Origin: HGM12587 sp945786935
GTDB lineage: Bacteria; Bacillota; Clostridia; Lachnospirales; Lachnospiraceae
DNA length: 10,877 nucleotides
NCBI GenBank assembly: GCA_945786935.1
Contig: CALZFY010000073.1
Location: forward strand, 1 to 10,877
Direction of reading: 5' to 3'
The translations under genes and the position numbers were made by a program. Position 1 is the first letter of the stretch. Each line of letters begins with the position of its first letter. Shown here in pieces: positions 1 to 7,672 of the stretch. The notes beneath the pieces were generated by a model that was not told where the DNA came from, did no database searches, and worked only from the letters and a program-made list of their open reading frames with translations.

Positions 1-1778
1 GTCTGGGGCTTATGAACATTCCGACGGAGTTTATTGTGGGAACCAAGACCGAAGGCCGAACCAATGCCTTTGCGGCCAATTTTATGCCACTTTTGGATGA
101 ACGTACAGAGTTTTGTGCCAAGTGGCAGAGCCTGTGTAAGGCACACATGGAGGAAGGTATCAGAGAACCCATCAAGGCCTACGAATATATGAACCGCTAT
201 TATGTGGAGGAAGGCAATAAAAGAGTCAGTGTCCTGAAATTTTTCGGTGCTGTCTCCATACCGGCGCAGGTCATCCGGATCCTTCCGCCCAAGATCGATG
301 CTCCTGAAATCAGGCTCTATTATGAGTTCCTCGATTTTTATAAATGTACGAAAATCAATTATATAGAATTTTCCAGAGAAGGAAGCTACCAAAAGCTTCA
401 AAAGCTTTTAGGAAAGAAAGACGATGAGAACTGGACAGAAGAGGAGTGCAGCATTTTTCGGGCAAACTACTATTATTTTGCACAGCTTTTTGATTCTATG
501 GGCGGTAAGAATCTGAAATGTACCTCTGCAGATGCCTTTCTTTCATATATCAATATATACGGATATGAGAATTTTAAGGAAAAAGGCGGAGCACAGATCA
601 AAGAGGAGCTTCAGAAAATCTGGCAGGAATTTGAGCTTTTACAGGAAGAAGAGACCATTGATATCAAGCTGGTACCGGAGGAAGGACGTAAAAAATCTAT
701 TTTTGATCTGGTATTTGGGGAAGAACGGTCTACTGCAAAGGTGGCATTTATCTATGACAAGACACCGGCCACCTCGGGCTGGATTTATGGACATGAGCTT
801 GGAAGACTTTATCTGGAAAAACAATATGGCAGCAGAATTCAGACTACTGCCTACGAAAATGCTATGCTTTCAGATCCCAAACAGGTAATCGAGCAGGCTA
901 TTGCAGATGGAAATGATGTGATTTTTACAACTTCTCCAAAGCTTTTAAATGCCAGTCTGACTGCAGCGGTAGCACATCAGGATAAGATGATCCTGAATTG
1001 CTCGCTGAATAAATCTCACCGCTACATTCGCACCTATTATGCCAGAATGTATGAGGTAAAATTTCTGATTGGTGTGATCGCAGGCATTATGGCAGGGGAT
1101 AATGATGTGGGATTTATCTGTGATTATCCTATCGTGGGTCAGATCGCAGGCATTAATGCATTTGCCCAGGGGGTAAAAATGGTAAATCCAAGGGCAAAGG
1201 TTTATCTGGAATGGTCTTCCCAGCAGGGAATCTATGTCGCTGTTGCAAGACTTCGGAAACGTGCCATCAGCATTATTTCGGCAAAGGATCTGGGAACACC
1301 GGACAGTTTGGAGGGAAATGCCTTTGGCCTTTTCTGTCTGGACAGAAAAGGGCATACCAATCTTGCCATGCCGCTGTGGCATTGGGGTGTGTATTACGAA
1401 AAGCTGATGCAGAGCATTTTAAACCGGAGCTTTAAACAGCAGTATGAAACAAGCAATAAAGCATTAAACTATTATTGGGGAATGTCAGCCGGAGTCATTG
1501 AACTGATCTGTTCTAAAAACGTGCCTCAGAGCGTACAAAAGCTGACAAATCTTCTGACTGAGAGTATCTGCAGCGGATTATTCAGTCCGTTTTCAGGACC
1601 AATGTGTACCCAGGCGGGCAAGGTCATCGATCCGGAAGGAGAAGGCCTGAGCCTGGAAGAAATCATCAATATGGACTGGCTTTTAGATAACGTGGTTGGT
1701 TATATACCAAAACCGGAACAGTTAAGTGAGGAAGGAAAAGCTACAGTTGAAAGTGCGGGAGCACCGGCTGGAAGATAG
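1..1778 (+). CDS. BMP-family ligand-binding protein with ParB-like N-terminal region (5' partial)
   Basis: This is a two-part protein cut by the window's left edge. The first in-window ATG is at 12, but the frame stays open to base 3 and no convincing ribosome binding site precedes that ATG, so the true start probably lies upstream. Numbering from the ATG, residues 45-92 resemble the ParB/Srx N-terminal fold: a GIREPIKAYEY segment, then EGNKR at 67-71 followed by SVLKFFGAVSIPAQVIRI, comparable to the GERRxRAAKxxGxxxIPxxV pattern of ParB. From about residue 240 (AKVAFIYDK) to about 480 it resembles the BMP/Med periplasmic-binding fold: a GNDVIFTTSP segment, a GVIAGIMAGDNDVGFICDYP segment, and an NPRAKVYLEWSS strand. 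BMP proteins usually bind nucleosides and are lipoproteins, but I see no lipobox in the visible part and no permease or ATPase gene nearby. I infer a cytoplasmic ligand sensor rather than a transporter component. The BMP call is fairly firm; the ParB-like call is moderate. Confidence 0.8.
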   Translation, partial: LGLMNIPTEFIVGTKTEGRTNAFAANFMPLLDERTEFCAKWQSLCKAHMEEGIREPIKAYEYMNRYYVEEGNKRVSVLKFFGAVSIPAQVIRILPPKIDAPEIRLYYEFLDFYKCTKINYIEFSREGSYQKLQKLLGKKDDENWTEEECSIFRANYYYFAQLFDSMGGKNLKCTSADAFLSYINIYGYENFKEKGGAQIKEELQKIWQEFELLQEEETIDIKLVPEEGRKKSIFDLVFGEERSTAKVAFIYDKTPATSGWIYGHELGRLYLEKQYGSRIQTTAYENAMLSDPKQVIEQAIADGNDVIFTTSPKLLNASLTAAVAHQDKMILNCSLNKSHRYIRTYYARMYEVKFLIGVIAGIMAGDNDVGFICDYPIVGQIAGINAFAQGVKMVNPRAKVYLEWSSQQGIYVAVARLRKRAISIISAKDLGTPDSLEGNAFGLFCLDRKGHTNLAMPLWHWGVYYEKLMQSILNRSFKQQYETSNKALNYYWGMSAGVIELICSKNVPQSVQKLTNLLTESICSGLFSPFSGPMCTQAGKVIDPEGEGLSLEEIINMDWLLDNVVGYIPKPEQLSEEGKATVESAGAPAGR

Positions 1779-1792
1779 ACAAAGGAGAAGGA

Positions 1793-2395
1793 ATGAAAAT
1801 ACTGGCACTTGCCGATGAAGAAGCAAAAATATTTTACGATTACTACAGACCGGGCTGTCTCGATGAATATGAGCTGATTCTGGCCTGCGGGGATTTGAAG
1901 GCAAAATATCTGGAATTTATCGCAACTATGGCACACTGTCCGGTACTTTATGTGCGGGGCAATCATGACGATCGGCTGGAAGCGGAGCCACCGGGAGGCT
2001 GTATCTGTATCGAAAACCAGGTCTATGAATACAGAGGAATCCGTATTTTGGGATTAGGTGGCTCTTACCGTTACCGGGAGGGCAAAAATATGTATACGGA
2101 GAAACAGATGAAAAACAGAATCCACCGGATCAGCCTTCAGCTGTGGCGAAAAAAGGGGTTCGATATTTTGCTGACCCATGCGCCTGCTTATGGAGTCAAC
2201 GATCTTGACAGCATTTCCCACAGGGGATTTGAGTGCTTTTTGTATCTTATCGAAAAATATAAACCAAAATATTTTATTCATGGACATGTACACATGTCCT
2301 ACGACCACAGAATCCCAAAGGTCTCAGCCTATGGGGATACGACCGTGATCAATGCGTATGAATACTGTAAGCTGGAATATGAGCATAGTCATTGA
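1793..2395 (+). CDS. Calcineurin-fold metallophosphoesterase (YfcE/MJ0936-like)
   Basis: A 200-residue protein of the small bacterial metallophosphoesterase group, the usual length for YfcE/MJ0936-type phosphodiesterases. Visible metal-site motifs are GD at 33-34, GNHD at 56-59, the TH histidine H129 (LLTHAP), and HGHVH at 163-167 (H165 and H167 fill the GHxH motif). The first motif, normally DxH near the N-terminus, reads D8-E9-E10, so the usual histidine is replaced by glutamate. Family members hydrolyse phosphodiesters with a two-metal centre; the substrate here is unknown. The start has a strong AAAGGAG site about 7 bases upstream and lies 14 bases after the preceding stop. No signal peptide or membrane segment is seen, so it should be cytoplasmic. 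Linked function with the PHP phosphoesterase downstream is inference from position. Confidence 0.85.
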   Translation: MKILALADEEAKIFYDYYRPGCLDEYELILACGDLKAKYLEFIATMAHCPVLYVRGNHDDRLEAEPPGGCICIENQVYEYRGIRILGLGGSYRYREGKNMYTEKQMKNRIHRISLQLWRKKGFDILLTHAPAYGVNDLDSISHRGFECFLYLIEKYKPKYFIHGHVHMSYDHRIPKVSAYGDTTVINAYEYCKLEYEHSH

Positions 2396-2420
2396 TTTTT
2401 CAACACGATTCGTTTAAACT
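2392..2420 (+). promoter_or_regulatory. Weak candidate promoter upstream of the PHP gene
   Basis: TTGATT at 2392-2397 and TAAACT at 2415-2420 are 17 bases apart and match the sigma-A -35 and -10 boxes at about four of six positions each. The following leader (2421-2466) is A/T-rich. This is the longest gap within the plus-strand gene run. The match is weak enough to arise by chance in A/T-rich DNA. Confidence 0.25.
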
Positions 2421-2451
2421 AGAGAAAATATATAGCTTAGAGTCCTTGTTT

Positions 2452-2458
2452 GGGGTGG
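2452..2458 (+). promoter_or_regulatory. Ribosome binding site that decides the PHP gene start
   Basis: GGGGTGG lies 8 bases before the ATG at 2467. It supports that ATG over an in-frame TTG at 2392, which overlaps the stop codon of the preceding gene and would add 25 residues with no resemblance to the PHP fold. Confidence 0.5.
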
Positions 2459-2466
2459 TCATATCT

Positions 2467-3333
2467 ATGGATAAACATAAGGGTGGAGTAGATCTTCATA
2501 TTCATACGACCTGTTCTGATGGAACAAGAACAGTCGAAGAGACGATTCGGGATGCCTTTGATTGCGGGTTATCCCACATTGCGATTACGGATCATAATCA
2601 GTTTGCTATTACAAAGCGCCAGGATTATCACGGTATGGAAGTGATTCCGGGTGCTGAGTTTTCTACGTCCTATGAGACTTATACCGGACGGCTTTTGGAG
2701 GTACATGTCATCGGGTTGTTTTTTGACGGGGTACCAAAGGAGCTTTGGAAGCTTTTTCATAAGATTCCCCTGCAAAGGAAGCAGTATCTTGATGCGATTA
2801 TCACCCGGTTAAATCATTTGGGAGTTTCCCTTTCCTATGTAGATCTTGTGAATTCTTTTCCGGATTCCAACCAGATCGGCAGAAGACATATTGCAGAGCT
2901 TTTGATTAAGAAAAAATATGCCGAATCCGTGAATGATGCCTTTGACCGTCTGATCGGAAATCGTTCTCCTTACTGGGTAGATGCTTCCAAATATATGAAA
3001 TATATGCCACTGGCTTCCTGCGTGAAGGTCATTACGGAAAATGGAGGTTTTCCAATTTTAGCTCATCCTTATCATTATCACTGTACAAATGGGGAAGTTC
3101 TAAAGCTCATTGAAGATTTTAAAGAGATGACAGGAAATCATCCGGCAGGAATGGAAGTATATTACGCAAAATATGATGGAGAGAAACGAAATACACTCTT
3201 AAAGATTGCAGAAAAGTACTCCCTTTTTCCAAGTGCAGCCAGTGACAGACACGATCCAAAGGATGGATTTGAGTATGGCAATGAGGCACTTCTTCAGGCT
3301 ATGAAGGAAGCGCTAAGTCAGGAAAGAGTATAA
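2467..3333 (+). CDS. PHP-domain metal-dependent phosphoesterase
   Basis: A 288-residue PHP-superfamily protein close in length and layout to stand-alone enzymes such as YciV/RNase AM and TrpH. With ATG 2467 as residue 1, the metal ligands are clear: H11-I-H13 followed by TTCSDG (D18), TDHN with D42 and H43, GAEFS with E64, an AHP motif with H200, and SDRHD with D260 and H262. Stand-alone PHP enzymes hydrolyse phosphoesters; characterised ones include 5'-3' RNA/DNA exonucleases and 3',5'-nucleoside bisphosphate phosphatases. The exact substrate cannot be read from sequence. The frame extends upstream to a TTG at 2392, but the ATG has the better ribosome site and matches the family's N-terminus, where the HxH motif lies about ten residues in. 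The next gene begins 2 bases after this stop. Confidence 0.87.
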   Translation: MDKHKGGVDLHIHTTCSDGTRTVEETIRDAFDCGLSHIAITDHNQFAITKRQDYHGMEVIPGAEFSTSYETYTGRLLEVHVIGLFFDGVPKELWKLFHKIPLQRKQYLDAIITRLNHLGVSLSYVDLVNSFPDSNQIGRRHIAELLIKKKYAESVNDAFDRLIGNRSPYWVDASKYMKYMPLASCVKVITENGGFPILAHPYHYHCTNGEVLKLIEDFKEMTGNHPAGMEVYYAKYDGEKRNTLLKIAEKYSLFPSAASDRHDPKDGFEYGNEALLQAMKEALSQERV

Positions 3334-3335
3334 GT

Positions 3336-3716
3336 ATGATACAAATTTTTTGGAAGAAACCGAAGGAAAAACTGACATGTAAGGAAGCTGCCAAGCTGGT
3401 TGTTCCCTACATCAATAAACAGCTAAACGACCGTCAGCTCTATGGCTTTACAGAGCATGTGGCACAGTGCAGTGACTGCAGGGAAGAGCTGGAAACCTAC
3501 TATATTATGTATAAAGGTTTGCTTCAGCTGGAAGAAAAGGAAGAACTTCCAATGAATATGATAGAAGCATTGAATGAAGAGCTGGAGGATTCCAGACACC
3601 ATTTGAGATATATGTCGTTGTTTTATGTAAGTTCCGAAGTCATGAAATGGCTGGTGAACATTTTGTGCATCATTTTGATGCTGGAAAAAATTATAGAATG
3701 GATCATGGGAATATAG
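3336..3716 (+). CDS. Small zf-HC2 (anti-sigma-like) membrane-anchored protein
   Basis: A 126-residue protein with the zinc-binding anti-sigma signature near the N-terminus: C15, then H41-x3-C45-x2-C48. The middle, from about 60 to 95, is acidic and probably helical. The C-terminus (about 103-124, VMKWLVNILCIILML onward) is hydrophobic enough for one membrane segment, although E117 and E121 sit within it. The topology would put the zinc finger in the cytoplasm, as in anti-sigma factors that hold an ECF sigma factor at the membrane. No sigma factor gene is adjacent, so the partner is unknown and the anti-sigma role is inferred from fold alone. A GGAAAG site lies about 9 bases upstream, inside the end of the PHP gene. 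The stop is one base from the polA start, so it is very likely co-transcribed with polA. Confidence 0.8.
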   Translation: MIQIFWKKPKEKLTCKEAAKLVVPYINKQLNDRQLYGFTEHVAQCSDCREELETYYIMYKGLLQLEEKEELPMNMIEALNEELEDSRHHLRYMSLFYVSSEVMKWLVNILCIILMLEKIIEWIMGI

Positions 3717-3717
3717 A

Positions 3718-6228
3718 ATGAGTGAAAAAATTGTTCTGATCGATGGACACAGTATTATTAACAGAGCCTTTTATGGTGTGCCGGACCTGACAAATAAAGA
3801 GGGTCTGCATACCAATGGTATTTATGGATTTATCAATATACTGTTTAAGATTCTGGAAGAGGAAAAACCGGATTATCTTACCGTTGCTTTTGATGTGAAG
3901 CACCCGACCTTCCGGCACGAAATGTATGCGGAATATAAGGGAACAAGAAAGGGCATGCCACAGGAACTACATGAACAGGTTCCGGTACTGAAAGAGCTTT
4001 TAATGGCCATGGGAATCCGTATTATGGAGCTTGCAGGCTATGAGGCAGATGACCTTTTGGGAACTGTGGCAAAACGAAGCGAAGCAAAAGGAATGGACGT
4101 ACTGGTAGTTTCCGGTGACCGTGATCTTTTACAGATTGTAACGGATAAGATCCGCGTCTGTATTCCAAAGACAAAACGTGGTACGACGGAGTATGAAAAC
4201 TATTATACGAAGGATGTACAGGAAAAATACGGGCTTTTGCCATGGCAGATCGTGGAATTAAAGGCATTGATGGGGGATTCCTCTGATAACATTCCGGGGG
4301 TTCCGGGAATTGGAGAGAAAACTGCCACAGCTATTTTACAGCAGTTTGAAAATGTGGAAAATGCCCATGAACATCTGGAGGAGATTAAGCCCAAGCGCGC
4401 CAGGGAAAACCTGGAGACACACTATGATATGGCTGTGATGAGCAAAAAGCTTGCTACCATTGAGACCAATGCACCTTATGAATATGACTGGGAAGCTGCC
4501 CGTACAGGCAATGTATATACAAAGGAAGCTTACGATATTTGCCAGAGGTTGGAATTAAAAAAGATTATGGCAAAATTTGACGTGTCAGGCGTGCCCGGGG
4601 AAGATAAAATTCAGAATATGGTGGTTACAGAGCTTGCACAGGCAGAGGAGCTTTTTGCACAGGCAAAGAAGGCTGACCTTGCAGCGGTTTCTTTAAAATA
4701 TCAGGAAGAAGCGCTGCAGGCTGTAGAACTGGTATTTGACGGTACCATTTACGAGATCAGATCAGAAGGATTTTTAACGGAATCCTATTTAAAGGATCAG
4801 ACTGCAAGACTTTTATCGGAGTGTAAAGAGCTGGCAGTTTCAGGGTTAAAGGAGCTGGTAAAAGCACTTCAGCTTGTGGAACGGGAAGGTCTTTATGATC
4901 TGGATATTGCAAATTATCTGATCAATCCGCTGGTTGCTGTAAAACCGGGAGAGATCGACGTGCTTAGTGTCTGGAAGGAATTTCCGGAAGCAAGGAAACG
5001 CCTTAACGAGCTTGGTATGTGGAAGCTTTACACAGAAATAGAAATGCCGCTTGTATTTACCCTTGCCAATATGGAAATGGCAGGCATCCGTATGAACGTG
5101 GAAGCTTTGCAGGAATATGGACGGGAGCTTGGCGTGAAAATTGAAGAGCTGGAGGAAAAGATTTACGAGCAGGCAGGAGAGCAGTTTAATATCAATTCTC
5201 CAAAACAGCTTGGTGTGATCCTTTTTGAGAAAATGAAGCTTCCGGGAAGTAAAAAGACCAAGACCGGGTATTCCACCAGTGCAGATGTCCTGGAAAAGCT
5301 TGCACCTGATCAGCCAATTATCCGGGATATTTTACAGTATCGTACCCTTTCAAAGCTAAAATCTACCTATGCAGACGGACTTTTAACCTGTGTTGACAAA
5401 GATGGAAGAGTGAGAAGTACCTTCCAGCAGACCGTGACTGCTACAGGTCGTTTAAGCAGTACAGACCCGAATCTGCAGAACATTCCGATTCGTATGGAGC
5501 TTGGACGCCTGATCCGTAAAGTATTTGTGCCACAGGATGGATATGTGTTTGTGGATGCAGATTATTCCCAGATCGAGCTAAGGCTTTTGGCTCATATGTC
5601 GGGAGATGAGGTGCTGATTGGTGCCTATAATGAGGCACAGGATATCCACCGGCTGACAGCCTCTCAGGTATTCCACATTCCTTTTGATGAGGTAACAGAC
5701 CTTCAGAGAAGAAATGCAAAGGCGGTCAACTTCGGTATCGTTTACGGAATCAGCTCCTATGGATTAAGTGAGGATTTGAGTATCAGTCCAAAGGAAGCAA
5801 AACAATATATTGACCATTATTTTGAAACTTACCCGAAAATCAAAGAATTTTTGGATAGCACTGTGGCAAAGGCAAAGGAAGAGGGCTGTGTACGGACACT
5901 TTACAATCGAAGAAGACCGGTTCCGGAGCTTTCCTCCTCCAATTTCATGCAGCGTTCTTTTGGGGAACGAATCGCCATGAATTCCCCTATTCAGGGAACT
6001 GCGGCAGATATCATGAAGATTGCCATGATCCGTGTGGATCGAAGACTTCGGGGAATGAAATCGAGAATCCTTTTGCAGGTACACGATGAGCTTCTCATTG
6101 AAACTGCACCGGAGGAATTAGAACAGGTGAAACAGATTCTTCATGAGGAGATGACCGGGGCAGCGCAGCTGTCCGTAAAGCTGGAAATCGATGTTCATGA
6201 AGGTGCCAACTGGTACGAGGCAAAGTAA
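3718..6228 (+). CDS. polA: DNA polymerase I
   Basis: An 836-residue family A polymerase that fills gaps and removes RNA primers in repair and lagging-strand synthesis. The N-terminal 5'-3' flap nuclease (about 1-290) keeps its acidic residues: D9 (LIDGHS), EADD at 109-112, GDRD with D134 and D136, and GDSSDN with D187 and D190, followed by a helix-hairpin-helix PGVPGIGEKTA. The middle region (about 300-470) has the position and size of the 3'-5' proofreading domain, but I cannot find the DxE catalytic motif, so proofreading is probably lost, as in Bacillus and Thermus enzymes. The polymerase domain (about 480-836) is intact: TATGRLSSTDPNLQNIPIR, motif A DYSQIELR with D615, the O-helix RRNAKAVNFGIVYG at 664-677 (F672, deoxynucleotide-selective type), and motif C QVHDE with D790. 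The start abuts the zf-HC2 stop. coaE follows after 20 bases. Confidence 0.98.
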   Translation: MSEKIVLIDGHSIINRAFYGVPDLTNKEGLHTNGIYGFINILFKILEEEKPDYLTVAFDVKHPTFRHEMYAEYKGTRKGMPQELHEQVPVLKELLMAMGIRIMELAGYEADDLLGTVAKRSEAKGMDVLVVSGDRDLLQIVTDKIRVCIPKTKRGTTEYENYYTKDVQEKYGLLPWQIVELKALMGDSSDNIPGVPGIGEKTATAILQQFENVENAHEHLEEIKPKRARENLETHYDMAVMSKKLATIETNAPYEYDWEAARTGNVYTKEAYDICQRLELKKIMAKFDVSGVPGEDKIQNMVVTELAQAEELFAQAKKADLAAVSLKYQEEALQAVELVFDGTIYEIRSEGFLTESYLKDQTARLLSECKELAVSGLKELVKALQLVEREGLYDLDIANYLINPLVAVKPGEIDVLSVWKEFPEARKRLNELGMWKLYTEIEMPLVFTLANMEMAGIRMNVEALQEYGRELGVKIEELEEKIYEQAGEQFNINSPKQLGVILFEKMKLPGSKKTKTGYSTSADVLEKLAPDQPIIRDILQYRTLSKLKSTYADGLLTCVDKDGRVRSTFQQTVTATGRLSSTDPNLQNIPIRMELGRLIRKVFVPQDGYVFVDADYSQIELRLLAHMSGDEVLIGAYNEAQDIHRLTASQVFHIPFDEVTDLQRRNAKAVNFGIVYGISSYGLSEDLSISPKEAKQYIDHYFETYPKIKEFLDSTVAKAKEEGCVRTLYNRRRPVPELSSSNFMQRSFGERIAMNSPIQGTAADIMKIAMIRVDRRLRGMKSRILLQVHDELLIETAPEELEQVKQILHEEMTGAAQLSVKLEIDVHEGANWYEAK

Positions 6229-6248
6229 AAAGACGGTAGGATATAGAG

Positions 6249-6842
6249 ATGAAAGTAATTGGAATCACCGGCGGGGTAGGAGCCGGAAAAAGTGAGATTT
6301 TAAAGTACTTGAAGGAAAAACATCATGCCATGGTAGTGGAGGCTGACAAGGTGGGACATCTTCTGATGGAGCCCGGCGGAGCCTGCTATTACAGCATTGT
6401 CGAGAAATTCGGCAGCAGCATTTTAAACGGAGACCAGACCATTAACCGTGGAAAGCTTGCAAAGATCGTATTTGCAGATGCAGCACTTTTGGAAGCATTA
6501 AATAAGATCATTCATCCCAGGGTCAAGGCTCACATTGTATCAGAAATCGCTAAGGAAAGGGCATATCACAGAACAGAGCTTTTTGTCATTGAAGCGGCGC
6601 TTCTTCTGGAAGATCATTATGATGTTATCTGTGATGAGATCTGGTACATTGATACCGATATGGAAATCCGGGCAAAACGCCTGAAGGAAACCAGGGGATA
6701 TGATGATGAAAAGATTGCTGGAATCATGGCAAATCAGAAATCTCCGGAAGAATTTAGAATGGCCTGTCAGGCAGTGATAGATAACAGTGGTTCCCTGACA
6801 GAGACCTTTGCACAAATCGACAGACAGTTAGGAAGAAAATAA
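6249..6842 (+). CDS. coaE: Dephospho-CoA kinase
   Basis: A 197-residue cytoplasmic P-loop kinase that phosphorylates the 3'-hydroxyl of dephospho-CoA with ATP, the last step of coenzyme A synthesis. The Walker A loop is GGVGAGKS at residues 8-15. D33 in EADKVGH is the conserved acidic residue of the substrate site. The IHPRV motif, the EAALLLE segment and the lid region (RLKETRGYDDEKI followed by NQKS) match the family, and the length is typical of the roughly 200-residue enzymes. The start has GGTAGG 8 bases upstream. Placement directly after polA is common in Firmicutes, as I recall it. The walJ start lies one base past its stop, which suggests translational coupling. Confidence 0.96.
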   Translation: MKVIGITGGVGAGKSEILKYLKEKHHAMVVEADKVGHLLMEPGGACYYSIVEKFGSSILNGDQTINRGKLAKIVFADAALLEALNKIIHPRVKAHIVSEIAKERAYHRTELFVIEAALLLEDHYDVICDEIWYIDTDMEIRAKRLKETRGYDDEKIAGIMANQKSPEEFRMACQAVIDNSGSLTETFAQIDRQLGRK

Positions 6843-6843
6843 A

Positions 6844-7641
6844 ATGAATTTATGCAGCATCGCCAGCGGAAGCAGCGGAAACTGTATTTACACAGGAACA
6901 GACAAAACAGGAATTTTAATTGATGCAGGCATCAGTGCCAAAAGAATTGAGCAGGGACTTGCAGCTATTGACAGAAGTTTAAAAGATATTAAAGGCATTT
7001 TTATTTCCCATGAGCATTCTGATCATATACAGGGAATCGGAGTACTTTCCAGAAGATATCAGATTCCGATTTATGGAACCAAAGGTACCTTAGATGCCAT
7101 CAGACAGTGTAAAAGTCTGGGAAATATAGATGAAGATCTTTACCATGAAATTGAGGCAGACGAAGAGATATGGGTGGATGACCTGAACGTAAAGCCATTT
7201 GCAATCTCCCATGATGCCGCGCAGCCGGTAGCCTACCGGGTGGAGAGTGACGGAAAATCAGCAGCAGTGGCCACAGACCTTGGTATTTATGATGAAAAGA
7301 TTATAGACAGATTACAAAAGCTTGATGTATTATTATTAGAATCCAACCATGATATTCATATGCTTCAGGTGGGAGGCTATCCTTATCCGTTAAAACAGCG
7401 TATTTTGGGTGATCGGGGACATTTATCCAATGAGTCGGCAGGAAAACTTTTATGTGAGCTGCTCCATGATGATCTGAAAGCCGTTTTTCTGGGACATTTA
7501 AGTAAGGAAAACAATTATGAAGAACTGGCTTTTGAAACTGTGAAGCTGGAGATTGCACTTGGAAGTGAAAAATATCAGCCGGATGATTTTCTTATCGAAG
7601 TGGCGAAAAGAGACTCGGTATCCAGGATGATGGAATTTTAA
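6844..7641 (+). CDS. walJ: Metallo-beta-lactamase-fold hydrolase, YycJ/WalJ family
   Basis: A 265-residue metallo-beta-lactamase-fold protein. The opening CSIASGSSGNC is the YycJ/WalJ family signature. The zinc ligands are visible: HEHSDH at 56-61, H123 (SHDAAQP), D145 (ATDLG) and H218 (GHLSKENN). B. subtilis YycJ is reported as a 5'-3' exonuclease acting in mismatch repair, and WalJ is usually named for its place in the walRK operon governing cell-wall metabolism. Here it sits between coaE and the ACT gene, with no walR or walK in the window, so a DNA-repair role alongside polA is at least as plausible; that is inference. An AGGAAG-type site lies within the last codons of coaE. No membrane segment or signal peptide is seen. 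Confidence 0.9.
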   Translation: MNLCSIASGSSGNCIYTGTDKTGILIDAGISAKRIEQGLAAIDRSLKDIKGIFISHEHSDHIQGIGVLSRRYQIPIYGTKGTLDAIRQCKSLGNIDEDLYHEIEADEEIWVDDLNVKPFAISHDAAQPVAYRVESDGKSAAVATDLGIYDEKIIDRLQKLDVLLLESNHDIHMLQVGGYPYPLKQRILGDRGHLSNESAGKLLCELLHDDLKAVFLGHLSKENNYEELAFETVKLEIALGSEKYQPDDFLIEVAKRDSVSRMMEF

Positions 7642-7656
7642 TCAGGGTTAAGATAA

Positions 7657-7664
7657 AAGGAGAG
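7657..7664 (+). promoter_or_regulatory. Strong ribosome binding site for the ACT gene
   Basis: AAAGGAGA ends 8 bases before the ATG at 7673, a near-ideal match and spacing for a Firmicute ribosome. It suggests this small protein is translated efficiently and independently of walJ, although the 31-base gap leaves little room for a separate promoter. Confidence 0.7.
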
Positions 7665-7672
7665 AAGCGATT

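Noticed and set aside
945..1382. Minus-strand open frame of 145 codons within the BMP-type gene
   Set aside because: It is antisense to a well-supported coding region, has no recognisable domain, and its composition fits the shadow of the plus-strand gene.
2282..2299. Near-perfect inverted repeat (8-base arms, 2-base centre) in the metallophosphoesterase gene
   Set aside because: It coincides with the codons of the GHVHMS metal-binding segment, so protein constraint plus chance is the simpler explanation than an operator.
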